From a virus: DNA of 35,803 bases. The DNA is taken from IMG/VR virus record IMGVR_UViG_3300042476_000827, positions 1-35,803 of that record; one strand, 5' to 3'. Position numbers and translations under genes: made by a program. This document shows, in pieces, positions 1 through 7,807 of the stretch (positions are counted from its first letter, which is position 1; each line of letters opens with the position of its first letter). Under the pieces are notes generated by a model. That model was not told the origin of the DNA. It saw only the letters and a program-made list of their open reading frames with translations, and did not search any database.

Positions 1-1
1 A

Positions 2-190
2 TTACTAATAATAAATAAACTAAATATTTTTCCAAAGATCATAATTCAATTATTATCTGTATTTTGTGCTATTTATGGATTATGGTGGATATTAACTCTT
101 ATTACGCCTATTCGCTGGCTAGGATTATTGCCCATATATTGTGCGTACCTTGCAACAAAATCTAAAGACGCGAGGCTTGACAACCGATAA
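2..190 (+). CDS. C-terminal end of a membrane protein (5'-truncated by window edge)
   Basis: An open frame enters from the left edge and stays open for 62 codons to a TAA at 188-190. The peptide is strongly hydrophobic, with one likely membrane segment in about residues 12-35 (rich in Ile, Leu, Val, Trp) and a second in about residues 40-53, followed by a short basic tail. It matches no family I recognise. The start lies outside the window, so length and function are unknown. The -35 box of the rIIA promoter overlaps its last codons, so rIIA probably has its own transcription start. A hydrophobic open frame could arise by chance in AT-rich DNA, hence the moderate confidence. Confidence 0.55.
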   Translation, partial: LLIINKLNIFPKIIIQLLSVFCAIYGLWWILTLITPIRWLGLLPIYCAYLATKSKDARLDNR

Positions 191-204
191 CAGTATGGTA
201 TGAT
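177..204 (+). promoter_or_regulatory. sigma70-like promoter for rIIA-rIIB
   Basis: TTGACA at 177-182 and TATGAT at 199-204 are separated by 16 nt. The predicted start, near 211, lies about 36 nt before the rIIA ATG. The same TTGAC(A/T)-16 nt-TAnnAT layout recurs at 9117 and 9830, which supports a host-sigma70 class of early promoters in this genome. Confidence 0.7.
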
Positions 205-208
205 ACGC

Positions 209-219
209 TAATCACAGGT
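209..219 (+). repeat. leader repeat copy 1 (upstream of rIIA)
   Basis: The 11-mer TAATCACAGGT occurs here, 27 nt before the rIIA start, and again exactly at 2914-2924, 18 nt before the rIIB start. Both copies sit in the 5' leader just upstream of a purine-rich ribosome binding site. A shared translational or transcriptional control element is an inference. Confidence 0.5.
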
Positions 220-246
220 CGATAACGAAACATATTGGAGAAGAAA

Positions 247-2916
247 ATGAAGTTGGCAGACAGGACGGTTGAGACTCATAGTGCTGGTGTTAAGAGCGAA
301 GCAGGATTCACTATCGCCCAAACCAGTAAAATGTTTAAGATTTTGTCAGACTCTCTTTATTCTGACAAGGTGATGGCAGTTGTTCGTGAATTGTCCACCA
401 ATGCTTATGATAGTCATATTGCTGCTGGCAATAAGAATCCTTTTAAGGTGGTGTTGCCCAGTGCTGGTAATCCTAATTTTGTAGTGCGTGATTATGGTAC
501 TGGTCTTAGTCAGACCGATATGGAGAACCTGTATACAACTTATGGTGCTAGTAACAAGAATACTAGTAACGATTTTGTTGGTTGTCTTGGTCTAGGTTCT
601 AAGAGTCCGTTTGCATATACCAAGAGTTTTACTACTAGTTCTTATTACAACGGACAAAAGTATACTTATGTTGCCGCTATTGATGATAGTGGTGTTCCTA
701 CTCTGAATCTTTTTAGTGTCAGCGAAACCGATGAGCCTAATGGTCTTGAGATTAGTTTTGCTGTAAAGCAGTATGACTTTGCCGAATTTAGCAGCAAGTC
801 TATGCGTATTTTCCACTACTTTAAGATGAAGCCTATTATCGAGGGTGGTGTTCTAACTAATCTAAAAGATCATAAATATAGCAATAAGAATATCATCTTG
901 AGCGGTGATGGTTGGAGAGTTTGCCGTCTGAATAGTGATACTAATTATTATCCTAATGTTCATCATCATATTGATAGTGGCATTGTTGCATTAATGGGTA
1001 ATATTGCCTATCCTGTTAAGGCTAGTCAGATTATTGGTGATGAAAAGCAAACCACTAATGATGCTATTCAGCGTTGGAATCGTGCTTTTCAAAAGGCCGA
1101 TATTGACAGTTGGAAAAGTTTTGTCAATGAAATTATTAATCAAAATCTTTATCTTGAACTTGATTTTGGTATTGGCGAACTTGAAATGGACGTTTCCAGA
1201 GAAGGTTTGCAGTATACCAAAGATGTAATCAGAACCTTGCGTGAAAAGACTCAAGAGATTTATCTTGAGATGAAGGAAGAATTTAGTAAGAAAATCGCCG
1301 CCGCCAAAACCAAGGTAGAAGCAATTACGCTTTATTATACCCTTAACGATCTTGCTGGTGGTTGGGGAGTTGGTGCTGAATGGACTGATAGCAAGGGTAA
1401 GAAGCACAATATTAATTCTGGACAGGATCTAGAGTATAAGATTCCTGCCGGAAAGAGTATGTACGTTTTTAATTATCGTACTGCTGGCTATCGTTCTCGT
1501 CGCATGGTTTATCAAACAAGTAGTATTCATCATAATACTCTTACTGGTAAGGGAGAATACTATTGGAATAATCAGAAAAAGACGGGCGAACTGTCATTCT
1601 TTGTTTGCGATATTAAAACAGAAGAAACAGCAAAGAAGATAGTTACTAGATATTGCAATGACAATAATTGTTTTGCGTATCTAATGATTGATACTAAGGA
1701 TCACACCAAAGCAGATGAAGGTTTTGATAGTCTAATTGCTGATGTTGGTGCTGACAAAATCAAGAAGGTTTCTGACTACAAGGATTTGATTAAGAGCAAT
1801 AGTCCTCGTAAGCAAAGTAGTCGATCTTCTAATGGTGCTGTTAGCGACCAAGATGTATTTTTTATCTATGGAGAATCTAAGGATAGCGGTAAAATTAGCA
1901 ATCCTTATAACGACGCTCCTTGTCTCAGGGTTTTGACAGAAGATGAATTGGAGGCTTTTGAAGATAGCGATGAGATTATTTATGTTCCAATCATTCGCTA
2001 TGCTAGTGCTTCTAATGAATATCCGTCGATCTCTGATTTGAACCTAATGATAAATGATGTTGCTGCAACATCTCTAGTCAAGGATTTGTTTGGGTCTAAT
2101 AAGATTTATGCTATTAAGAGTGCTTTTGTAGATAAACTCAAGAAACAGGGTTATACTCTGATAGACTTTAATACTTTCTTCAAGAATCAACTCAAAAGAG
2201 TTGCCAAAGATAGTCTGAGCAAGTTGTCAGAATATAACGGTATTGTTGAATTTAGCAAAACTCAGAACAATTATTCTGCTAAGAATAGCGATACTTACTA
2301 TGGATATGGCACTCTTGAAAAACAATTCACTTTTCATATGCTTAATATTTTTGGTTTGGACTATGACAAGCATATCAATAATAAGAAACTGGTTGATGCT
2401 ATCAATTATTGTCTAGTTATTGAGTTCTTTGTTGATACTGTTCATCGTTCTTCTTTTGATATCAAGCGATTCAAAGCGACTGATTACTTTGGTCATATGA
2501 CCAAACTATTAAGTGATATTGGAATCAATGGTCTTGATAGTCAGAAGGTTCGTAATAGTAATATTGCGTACAATTCTTTAGTATCTTATATTCAGAGTAG
2601 AATGTATATTCACAATGAAGATATGATGAAGGAGTGTCTTGGTATTATCAAGCCAGATGTTTCCAAGAAATATAATCTTCCCAAAATGGAAGATGTTAGA
2701 AAAGATATTAAAACCGAACTTGACAACAATCCCGTTTTGAAGTATATTGTTGGTAGTCGTGCCGTGTCTGGCGAACTAAGAGAACTATCTGGTTCAAATG
2801 AACCGATTAAACAACTTGATGACAGGCATTACTACAGCGGTAATACTAAAACATGGTTGACAAGTCTAAATGATGTGGAAGCATTTAGAAAGCAAATTGG
2901 TAGTTTAGTTAAGTAA
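247..2916 (+). CDS. rIIA: rIIA-like protein (GHKL-type ATPase)
   Basis: This 889-aa protein has an N-terminal GHKL ATPase domain like that of phage T4 rIIA. The N box (ELSTNAYDS) begins near residue 48, the G1 motif (DYGTG) near 82, and the glycine-rich lid (GLGSKSPF) near 115. In T4, rIIA is a membrane-associated early protein acting with rIIB in lysis inhibition and in resisting prophage exclusion (RexAB). The long C-terminal part shows no domain I can name. I place the start at the ATG at 247 rather than the in-frame TTG at 235, because GGAG at 237-240 then becomes a ribosome binding site at normal spacing. rIIB follows 26 nt downstream, as in T4-like phages. Annotation as rIIA-like is firm; the exact role here is inferred. 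Confidence 0.9.
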   Translation: MKLADRTVETHSAGVKSEAGFTIAQTSKMFKILSDSLYSDKVMAVVRELSTNAYDSHIAAGNKNPFKVVLPSAGNPNFVVRDYGTGLSQTDMENLYTTYGASNKNTSNDFVGCLGLGSKSPFAYTKSFTTSSYYNGQKYTYVAAIDDSGVPTLNLFSVSETDEPNGLEISFAVKQYDFAEFSSKSMRIFHYFKMKPIIEGGVLTNLKDHKYSNKNIILSGDGWRVCRLNSDTNYYPNVHHHIDSGIVALMGNIAYPVKASQIIGDEKQTTNDAIQRWNRAFQKADIDSWKSFVNEIINQNLYLELDFGIGELEMDVSREGLQYTKDVIRTLREKTQEIYLEMKEEFSKKIAAAKTKVEAITLYYTLNDLAGGWGVGAEWTDSKGKKHNINSGQDLEYKIPAGKSMYVFNYRTAGYRSRRMVYQTSSIHHNTLTGKGEYYWNNQKKTGELSFFVCDIKTEETAKKIVTRYCNDNNCFAYLMIDTKDHTKADEGFDSLIADVGADKIKKVSDYKDLIKSNSPRKQSSRSSNGAVSDQDVFFIYGESKDSGKISNPYNDAPCLRVLTEDELEAFEDSDEIIYVPIIRYASASNEYPSISDLNLMINDVAATSLVKDLFGSNKIYAIKSAFVDKLKKQGYTLIDFNTFFKNQLKRVAKDSLSKLSEYNGIVEFSKTQNNYSAKNSDTYYGYGTLEKQFTFHMLNIFGLDYDKHINNKKLVDAINYCLVIEFFVDTVHRSSFDIKRFKATDYFGHMTKLLSDIGINGLDSQKVRNSNIAYNSLVSYIQSRMYIHNEDMMKECLGIIKPDVSKKYNLPKMEDVRKDIKTELDNNPVLKYIVGSRAVSGELRELSGSNEPIKQLDDRHYYSGNTKTWLTSLNDVEAFRKQIGSLVK

Positions 2917-2924
2917 TCACAGGT
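2914..2924 (+). repeat. leader repeat copy 2 (upstream of rIIB)
   Basis: A second exact copy of TAATCACAGGT overlaps the rIIA stop codon. It precedes the AGGAG ribosome binding site (2931-2935) of rIIB. See the copy at 209-219. Confidence 0.5.
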
Positions 2925-2942
2925 AACAATAGGAGTTTTACA

Positions 2943-3821
2943 ATGGCTGTTCCGTTTATGTTTGTTGATGGTAATTTGACGCTGGTTCTTAATAACCAGA
3001 GTTATCAGGTTTTGCCGGATCATATTAATTACAAGATGATTCTTGAGCGTTTGCCAACAGCGACCGCTGATGAATTGCTTGAGATTGTTGATATTCAAAA
3101 AGCAGTCGCAGTATTTAGCGATGGTCTTGTGGATATTAAGGAAGGTAAGGTGTTCTACGATGGTGACGAAGTTCATGGTAGTATTAGCAAGAGAATTCTT
3201 GAGTTTATGAGTAAGGGTCTGCCATTTCAGCCTCTCGTCAACTTTCTGAATAATCTTATGGATAATCCTAGTATGCAGAGTCAGCAGGAACTTTATGATT
3301 TCCTTGAGCATGAGCATCTGCCAATTACTGAGGATGGATGCTTTCTAGCATATAAGGCTGTTCGTAGTGATTATATGGACAAGTATGCTGGAAAGTTTCG
3401 TAACAAGGTTGGTGATATTTGTAAGATGACCCGATCAAAGGTTGATGATAATCGTGGTCGCGGTTGTTCTCAGGGACTTCATGCTGGAGCATTGAACTAT
3501 GTTGCTGGTTACGGCAGCGTCGATGCTGGTGATCGTATTGTTATTGTGAAGATTAATCCTTGTGACGTTGTTAGCGTTCCTAGTGATTGTAATTGTGAGA
3601 AACTTCGTACTTGCCAATATGAAGTTGTTGGAGAGTATCAAGGCGAACTTCTCAAGCCTCTTTATTCATCTAACTTTGCCGAAGATGACTATAATGACGA
3701 TGAGGATGATTATGATCATGAATATAATTGGGCATGGAACGATGATGAAGAAGATGTGGATGAAGATTACTATGCTGATGCTGACGATGAAGATGAGGAT
3801 AATTACGACGATCAGTATTGA
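2943..3821 (+). CDS. rIIB: rIIB-like protein with acidic C-terminal tail
   Basis: This 292-aa protein matches the rIIB family. A conserved core at about residues 95-230 includes the NFLNNLMDNPS segment, LPITEDGCFLAYKAV, and a later CSQGLHAG / VKINPCDVVSVPSD region. It is the partner of rIIA in lysis inhibition and exclusion resistance in T4. AGGAG lies 7 nt before the ATG. The last roughly 45 residues form an unusual tail made almost only of Asp, Glu, Tyr and Asn, which is not part of the conserved core and could act as a nucleic-acid mimic or an interaction tail (inference). The next gene begins with a very similar acidic stretch, on the far side of the tRNA-like element. Confidence 0.9.
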   Translation: MAVPFMFVDGNLTLVLNNQSYQVLPDHINYKMILERLPTATADELLEIVDIQKAVAVFSDGLVDIKEGKVFYDGDEVHGSISKRILEFMSKGLPFQPLVNFLNNLMDNPSMQSQQELYDFLEHEHLPITEDGCFLAYKAVRSDYMDKYAGKFRNKVGDICKMTRSKVDDNRGRGCSQGLHAGALNYVAGYGSVDAGDRIVIVKINPCDVVSVPSDCNCEKLRTCQYEVVGEYQGELLKPLYSSNFAEDDYNDDEDDYDHEYNWAWNDDEEDVDEDYYADADDEDEDNYDDQY

Positions 3822-3831
3822 TCGTTAAAAG

Positions 3832-3918
3832 AAAATGGAGTCTGGTGACTAAGATCATAGCCTCTGGTTGGGAAACTCGACAAACGCTATGTGAGAAGGT
3901 TCGATTCCTTCCCATTTT
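3832..3918 (+). tRNA. tRNA-like element with enlarged anticodon arm
   Basis: The ends fit a tRNA. A 7-bp acceptor pairs 3832-3838 with 3912-3918. The T arm has stem 3895-3899/3907-3911 and the canonical TTCGATT loop. A short D-like stem pairs 3841-3843 with 3852-3854. The anticodon-position stem is perfect (CATAGC 3856-3861 with GCTATG 3886-3891), but it encloses 24 nt instead of about 7. Inside lies a further hairpin, GTTGGG 3867-3872 with CTCGAC 3876-3881, around AAA. No anticodon can be assigned safely and no CCA is encoded. It may be a tRNA carrying an insertion, a decayed tRNA, or a tRNA-like structure marking the 3' end of the rII transcript. The T-arm hairpin followed by six T residues could also act as a weak terminator. 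Confidence 0.5.
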
Positions 3919-3933
3919 TTAAGAGATAATTCA

Positions 3934-4353
3934 ATGCACGAAGATTATGACGACAATGAATATGATGAAGATGATTATGACTATGATCATCCATCATTAA
4001 ATCCTTATCATTATTACTTTAAATTTGATGTATCGGCTGATAGTCCGCTGTCAAAATGGTTAACTGATATGTTTAATGATATAGATTGGAATCAAATACC
4101 TTCTATGCCATTAAATAGTGTTCCTGGCTTTCCGTTTGTTTCGTTACCTGTGAATAGTTGGAATCCCGATACTGGCAAGGGTAACTCCTTCCAGTATTTG
4201 GGATCCAATTATGCTGGTAGTCCAATATGGAAAACCAAATACTTTGCTATTGATAAAATTAACATAGAATATAAATTACATCTACAAACTCACGCTAAAC
4301 ATTTTGTTAGTCAACCAACCTATTACAATGGATTATTCGATATCCTAAATTAA
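3934..4353 (+). CDS. hypothetical protein with acidic N-terminus
   Basis: This 139-aa protein has no family I recognise. Residues 1-20 are almost all Asp, Glu, Tyr and Asn, similar in style to the C-terminal tail of the rIIB-like protein that ends 112 nt upstream. The remainder is rich in Pro, Asn, Trp and aromatic residues, with no membrane segment or signal peptide. The ribosome binding site is weak (AGAGA). It lies directly after the tRNA-like element, and its acidic start may derive from the same sequence as the rIIB tail. Confidence 0.65.
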   Translation: MHEDYDDNEYDEDDYDYDHPSLNPYHYYFKFDVSADSPLSKWLTDMFNDIDWNQIPSMPLNSVPGFPFVSLPVNSWNPDTGKGNSFQYLGSNYAGSPIWKTKYFAIDKINIEYKLHLQTHAKHFVSQPTYYNGLFDILN

Positions 4354-4360
4354 GAATATT

Positions 4361-4801
4361 ATGAGTAAAGAATTTTTTATTATCAACAACTTAGAAGATT
4401 TTGTTAATGCGACTAGGCGATTAGTGTTTAAAAACTTTGGAACAAATCCCGATGAGGATCTAAATTTAGAAGATATAATCACAAATTCATCTCCACAAGA
4501 TGAATCAGAAATGAATAATGTTCTATCTTATTCCGAATCATGCTCAATAGTAAAATCTTTCATAAAAAAACAAACCAATAAAAAGACAAAAGAAAATAGA
4601 TATGTTTTAGACGAAGAAATTTATATGTCTATTGTAATGTCTCTAAATGATAGGCTTGTGAGTAATATACTCAATGGTTTAGTAAACAAAGGTTTGGTCG
4701 AAACAGCATATGATGATAAAACAAATGACTTTGTATTTTGGATAACAGATGAGTATAAAGAAAACATCAAAAAAGATACAGAATCGCCAGAAACCGATTG
4801 A
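4361..4801 (+). CDS. hypothetical phage protein, possible winged-helix fold
   Basis: This 146-aa protein is acidic and soluble, with alternating predicted helices. The C-terminal half has a helix, then a LVNKGLVE-type turn near residues 107-114, then a short beta-like FVFWIT strand. That pattern resembles a winged-helix DNA-binding fold (inference only). It begins 7 nt after the preceding stop and overlaps the next gene by 53 nt in another frame, so it belongs to the same transcript as the RuvA-III-like and RuvB-like genes. Confidence 0.6.
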   Translation: MSKEFFIINNLEDFVNATRRLVFKNFGTNPDEDLNLEDIITNSSPQDESEMNNVLSYSESCSIVKSFIKKQTNKKTKENRYVLDEEIYMSIVMSLNDRLVSNILNGLVNKGLVETAYDDKTNDFVFWITDEYKENIKKDTESPETD

Positions 4802-5201
4802 ATACGATATACATTTAAACTATGTATGTAAACAATGCGGTCAAAAGCATTGGTTATCAATTAATGAAGCATCAACTAAAAAATTTAAAGTTGTGTGCGA
4901 TTGCGGACATATATTTGGTGTTAAAAGAGTTACGGGTTTTAAACTCATATTTCATAAAAAAACTACTCCTCCTATAAAACAAATAGAACAGGAGCAAAAA
5001 CCCATTGATATGAAACCTAAAGTAGAGATTATACCGAATGAATTACTAGATCAAATTGTTCCAACGCTCATTACTTATGGTTTTACAAAAAAAGAAGCAA
5101 TAGATATGTCAAAAACATCATATTCTAAATGCCCACAAAACGACGCTATTGGTTTAGTCAAACAAATATTGGAATCACTAAGGAGTCAGAATGTCAACTA
5201 A
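4749..5201 (+). CDS. zinc-ribbon protein with RuvA domain III-like C-terminus
   Basis: This 150-aa protein has two recognisable parts. Residues 25-55 form a probable zinc ribbon (C27-x2-C30 and C50-x-C52). After a Lys/Pro/Gln-rich linker, residues 97-146 align by eye with domain III of RuvA: a helix ending in an L-x-x-YGF-x-x-KEA turn (RuvA LVALGYKPQEA), then a second helix pair ending in KQILESL. In bacteria RuvA domain III contacts RuvB and controls its ATPase. The next gene is RuvB-like and overlaps by 11 nt, so a dedicated RuvB partner is a strong inference. The RuvA domains I and II that hold the Holliday junction are absent. The 53-nt overlap with the upstream gene is unusually long. 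Confidence 0.75.
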   Translation: MSIKKTSKKIQNRQKPIEYDIHLNYVCKQCGQKHWLSINEASTKKFKVVCDCGHIFGVKRVTGFKLIFHKKTTPPIKQIEQEQKPIDMKPKVEIIPNELLDQIVPTLITYGFTKKEAIDMSKTSYSKCPQNDAIGLVKQILESLRSQNVN

Positions 5202-6090
5202 TGTAATCAGACCATCAAAATTTGAACATATTATCGGCCAAACAGATGTTGTCAATCGCTTAAAAATTATGGTGTGTGGCTGTTTAAATACAGACAGTGT
5301 GATGCCTCATGTTTTAATAGACGGCCCGCCGGGGCTAGGTAAAACAACCATAGCGAGTTCTATAGCCAACGAACTCAATACTAATTTATACACTCTCAAT
5401 GCCGCTAGTATTCGGAGTATTAAAAATCTTCTACCATATCTCATGGGCATAGCCCCAAGATCAGTTTTATTCATAGATGAAATTCATAGATTACCTAAAA
5501 TAGTAGAAGAATTTCTTTATCCTGTTATGGAAGATTTTGTACTCAACATTACTGTAGATTCCAAACCAGAATCTATAGATCTTCCTATGTTCACATTGGT
5601 TGGTGCGACAACTAGTGGCGGAAGTTTGAGTCAACCATTCTATGATAGATTTACAATAAAAGAGCATTTATCCTTTTATACTACAGATGATTTAGCCAAA
5701 CTAGCAGGATTGAACGCAAAAAAGTTCGGACTAATGTTACAAGATAATGATCTATTGGAAATAGCGAAAAGAAGCAAAGGCACACCGCGAATTCTTAATG
5801 CTAGACTACAATGGTACAAGAACTACACCGCATTTTGTAAAAATAAAAACATAGATATTGATGAAATTTTTAATAGTCAGGGTATTGATAGTAGAGGATT
5901 AGATGTCTATGATAGACTATATTTAGAAGTATTACAAAAATCTAGAGGAAATCCGCTAGGACTTAAAAGTATATCTTCGATGACAGGAATTGCAATAGAA
6001 ACAATCGAGAACAGCATAGAACCATACCTAATAAGAGAGAAGTTTGTTATTAGAACTCCAAAGGGTCGAATCATAGGAGATAAAAAATGA
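5191..6090 (+). CDS. ruvB: RuvB-like Holliday-junction branch-migration ATPase
   Basis: This 299-aa AAA+ protein keeps the RuvB layout: Walker A GPPGLGKT at residues 45-52, Walker B with FIDEIHRL at 94-101, sensor 1 GATT at 138-141, a DRF arginine-finger region at 152-154, and sensor 2 GTPRILNARL at 197-206. A C-terminal winged helix ends in a YLI...RTPKGRI motif close to that of bacterial RuvB. It is about 35 residues shorter than cellular RuvB (around 335 aa). AAGGAG precedes the ATG. Bacterial RuvB drives branch migration with RuvA at recombination intermediates, and a phage copy suggests its own recombination or replication-fork processing. Most phages lack RuvB. The gene just upstream may replace RuvA. 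Confidence 0.9.
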   Translation: MSTNVIRPSKFEHIIGQTDVVNRLKIMVCGCLNTDSVMPHVLIDGPPGLGKTTIASSIANELNTNLYTLNAASIRSIKNLLPYLMGIAPRSVLFIDEIHRLPKIVEEFLYPVMEDFVLNITVDSKPESIDLPMFTLVGATTSGGSLSQPFYDRFTIKEHLSFYTTDDLAKLAGLNAKKFGLMLQDNDLLEIAKRSKGTPRILNARLQWYKNYTAFCKNKNIDIDEIFNSQGIDSRGLDVYDRLYLEVLQKSRGNPLGLKSISSMTGIAIETIENSIEPYLIREKFVIRTPKGRIIGDKK

Positions 6091-6467
6091 AATCAATATT
6101 ATTAGGAATGATAATATTCTGTTTTTTAACTATTACACTAAATGCTGAACCTCCTGTTTTTGTACACGATATGTTGGATGCTATAGCATTATCAGAACAC
6201 TCTAATAAACAAATATTGGTTGTGTTTACTGCCGATTGGTGCAAACAGTGTCAAGTGATGAAAAAAGATATTACCGATAGTCCGGACATGGTTAGTGATA
6301 CAATAGTCTGTTATTTGGATCTTGATTCTAATAAAGAACTAGCAAAAGAATATCAAGTAAAAACTATTCCTGATTATTGTATTCTTAGAAAAAGAATTCA
6401 AATTAGAAGAACTCGTGGATATACAACCAAAGAAAAATTTATAAAGTGGTTTCAAAATGACAGATAA
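6087..6467 (+). CDS. exported thioredoxin-like protein
   Basis: This 126-aa protein starts with a signal-peptide-like segment (a Lys, then about 16 hydrophobic residues ending near Ala20). A thioredoxin fold follows, with the redox motif WCKQC at about residues 51-55 and the cis-proline loop TIPD near residue 93. It is probably active outside the cytoplasm as a thiol oxidoreductase, perhaps for host envelope or virion disulfides; the target is unknown. AGGAG lies before the ATG, and it overlaps the RuvB-like gene by 4 nt and the next gene by 11 nt. Confidence 0.8.
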   Translation: MKSILLGMIIFCFLTITLNAEPPVFVHDMLDAIALSEHSNKQILVVFTADWCKQCQVMKKDITDSPDMVSDTIVCYLDLDSNKELAKEYQVKTIPDYCILRKRIQIRRTRGYTTKEKFIKWFQNDR

Positions 6468-6753
6468 TACTATTATAGTTCTAATACTTTTAGTTCTGAA
6501 TTTTTTTGTTTTTGTTTTAGGATTATTGTGCGGGAGAATTTTTCTATCTGTGCAAAGCCATAATCAAACACAATCTTTCTTTCAGCAGAAAAATAAAACA
6601 GCACAAAACAATATATCTATTGATGATACAAGATACGTTGTTGATATCAAAACAGATAATCTGGAGAAAAAATATGATAAGTTGGGCGACACCACACAAT
6701 CAACCGAGCAGATATCATCTTCTATCAATAAACTAAAAAATCTTAAAAAATAG
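6457..6753 (+). CDS. small single-pass membrane protein
   Basis: This 98-aa protein has one clear N-terminal membrane helix (about residues 5-29, Ile/Leu/Val/Phe rich) followed by a polar, Lys/Gln/Asn-rich tail that may be partly coiled coil. No family is recognised. It overlaps the thioredoxin-like gene by 11 nt and has no clear ribosome binding site of its own, so it is probably translationally coupled. A joint role with the exported thioredoxin at the envelope is an inference. Confidence 0.6.
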   Translation: MTDNTIIVLILLVLNFFVFVLGLLCGRIFLSVQSHNQTQSFFQQKNKTAQNNISIDDTRYVVDIKTDNLEKKYDKLGDTTQSTEQISSSINKLKNLKK

Positions 6754-6761
6754 GCTATTTG

Positions 6762-6771
6762 TGGTGTAAAT
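6762..6771 (+). promoter_or_regulatory. TGGTGTA motif, candidate late promoter
   Basis: TGGTGTAAAT lies in the 49-nt gap 41 nt before the actin-like gene start. The same heptamer recurs at 8313, 24760 and 32193, each 40-51 nt before a start codon. A promoter for the phage sigma factor is an inference. GGTGTA with TATACC (6775-6780) can also form a small hairpin. Confidence 0.3.
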
Positions 6772-6802
6772 AATTATACCAATATTCATGAAAGGGTAAA
6801 TT

Positions 6803-7807
6803 ATGTCAAAAGGTTTAGATGTCGGAACAAGTTTTATAGTATTATCAACACACATATCCGATGGTACTGTTGAATATAAGGATTTCAGGGATGCCTTTTA
6901 TATAATCAAACCCACTACGCCAGTTGCTACAAAAATGATTGAAAAAGGTCTTGCTGGTAAAGTCTTTATCAAAGATAGCGACGGTAGTTTTATCCTCTTA
7001 GGCAAAGATGCCATTGAAAAAGCCATAGAACGTAATGATACCGCTAAAAGACCAATGTACAAGGGCGTAGTGTCCTCAAAAGAAAAAGACGCAAAAAGAA
7101 TACTGGCATTTATTTTAAAAGAAGTAGTCGGCACAGCATCAGAGCCAAATGAAAAATTAGCGTTCTGTATTCCTGCACAACCAGTAGACCAAGAGGATGA
7201 AGATTTTGACGTTGGTTATCATGAAGATGTTGTTAAAACGATTTTATCAGAATGCGGATATAATGCTCGTGCTATTAATGAAGCCGAAGCATTATGTTAT
7301 GCGGAATTAGAGAATGACGAATATACCGGCATTGCTATTAGTTGCGGGGCTGGAATGACTAATGTTTGCGTAATGCTAAACGGCGAACCAACCGTTGTCT
7401 TTAGTACAACAAAATCTGGAGATTGGGTTGATCGTATGAGTGCTGTAGCCACCGGAGAACCAGACAGCGTTGTTCAGGCAGAGAAAGAGGGCGGTGGTTT
7501 TAAAATAGGTGAGCCCAATGAAAATCCAATTTTAGGTGCCGTGTCCGCTTATTATGATAGATTAATTGATTATACCACTAAACAATTATCTATCGCATTG
7601 AATGGTCACAAATCTTTACCTAAATTTAAAAATCCTCTCACGATAGTTATTGCTGGCGGAACATCTCAAGCAGAAGGATATATTGAAAAATTTGCTGAAA
7701 AATTAGTAGCAAATAATTTTCCATTAACTATTAAAGAAGTAAAACATGCCAAAGATCCGCTTCATGCAGTATCTAAAGGATGTTTGATAGCGGCTGAAAT
7801 ATTCTGA
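6803..7807 (+). CDS. actin/Hsp70-fold ATPase (ParM/MreB-like superfamily)
   Basis: This 334-aa protein has the five-part nucleotide site of the actin superfamily: a phosphate-1 loop (GLDVGTS) at residues 4-10, a connect-1 segment with EAEALCYAEL at 160-169, a phosphate-2 loop (SCGAGMTNV) at about 180-188, an adenosine motif (VIAGGTSQAEGY) at 282-293, and a connect-2-like helix (HAVSKGCLIAA) near the end. AAAGGG precedes the ATG. Relatives segregate plasmids, shape cells, or act as chaperone ATPases. In a phage, possible jobs are genome partition or positioning, or a scaffold in the infected cell. I cannot tell a filament former from an Hsp70-like monomer by eye. It overlaps the AlkB-like gene by one base. 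Confidence 0.8.
   Translation: MSKGLDVGTSFIVLSTHISDGTVEYKDFRDAFYIIKPTTPVATKMIEKGLAGKVFIKDSDGSFILLGKDAIEKAIERNDTAKRPMYKGVVSSKEKDAKRILAFILKEVVGTASEPNEKLAFCIPAQPVDQEDEDFDVGYHEDVVKTILSECGYNARAINEAEALCYAELENDEYTGIAISCGAGMTNVCVMLNGEPTVVFSTTKSGDWVDRMSAVATGEPDSVVQAEKEGGGFKIGEPNENPILGAVSAYYDRLIDYTTKQLSIALNGHKSLPKFKNPLTIVIAGGTSQAEGYIEKFAEKLVANNFPLTIKEVKHAKDPLHAVSKGCLIAAEIF

Noticed and set aside
991-1407. Open frame on the - strand inside rIIA
   Set aside because: It lies fully inside a strongly conserved gene, shows no motif, and all supported genes are on the + strand.
2832-3317. Open frame on the - strand across rIIA/rIIB
   Set aside because: It is opposite two clear genes and has no ribosome binding site or motif.
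3895-3920. Rho-independent terminator
   Set aside because: The stem is only 5 bp and equals a canonical T arm; terminator activity is possible but not the main call.
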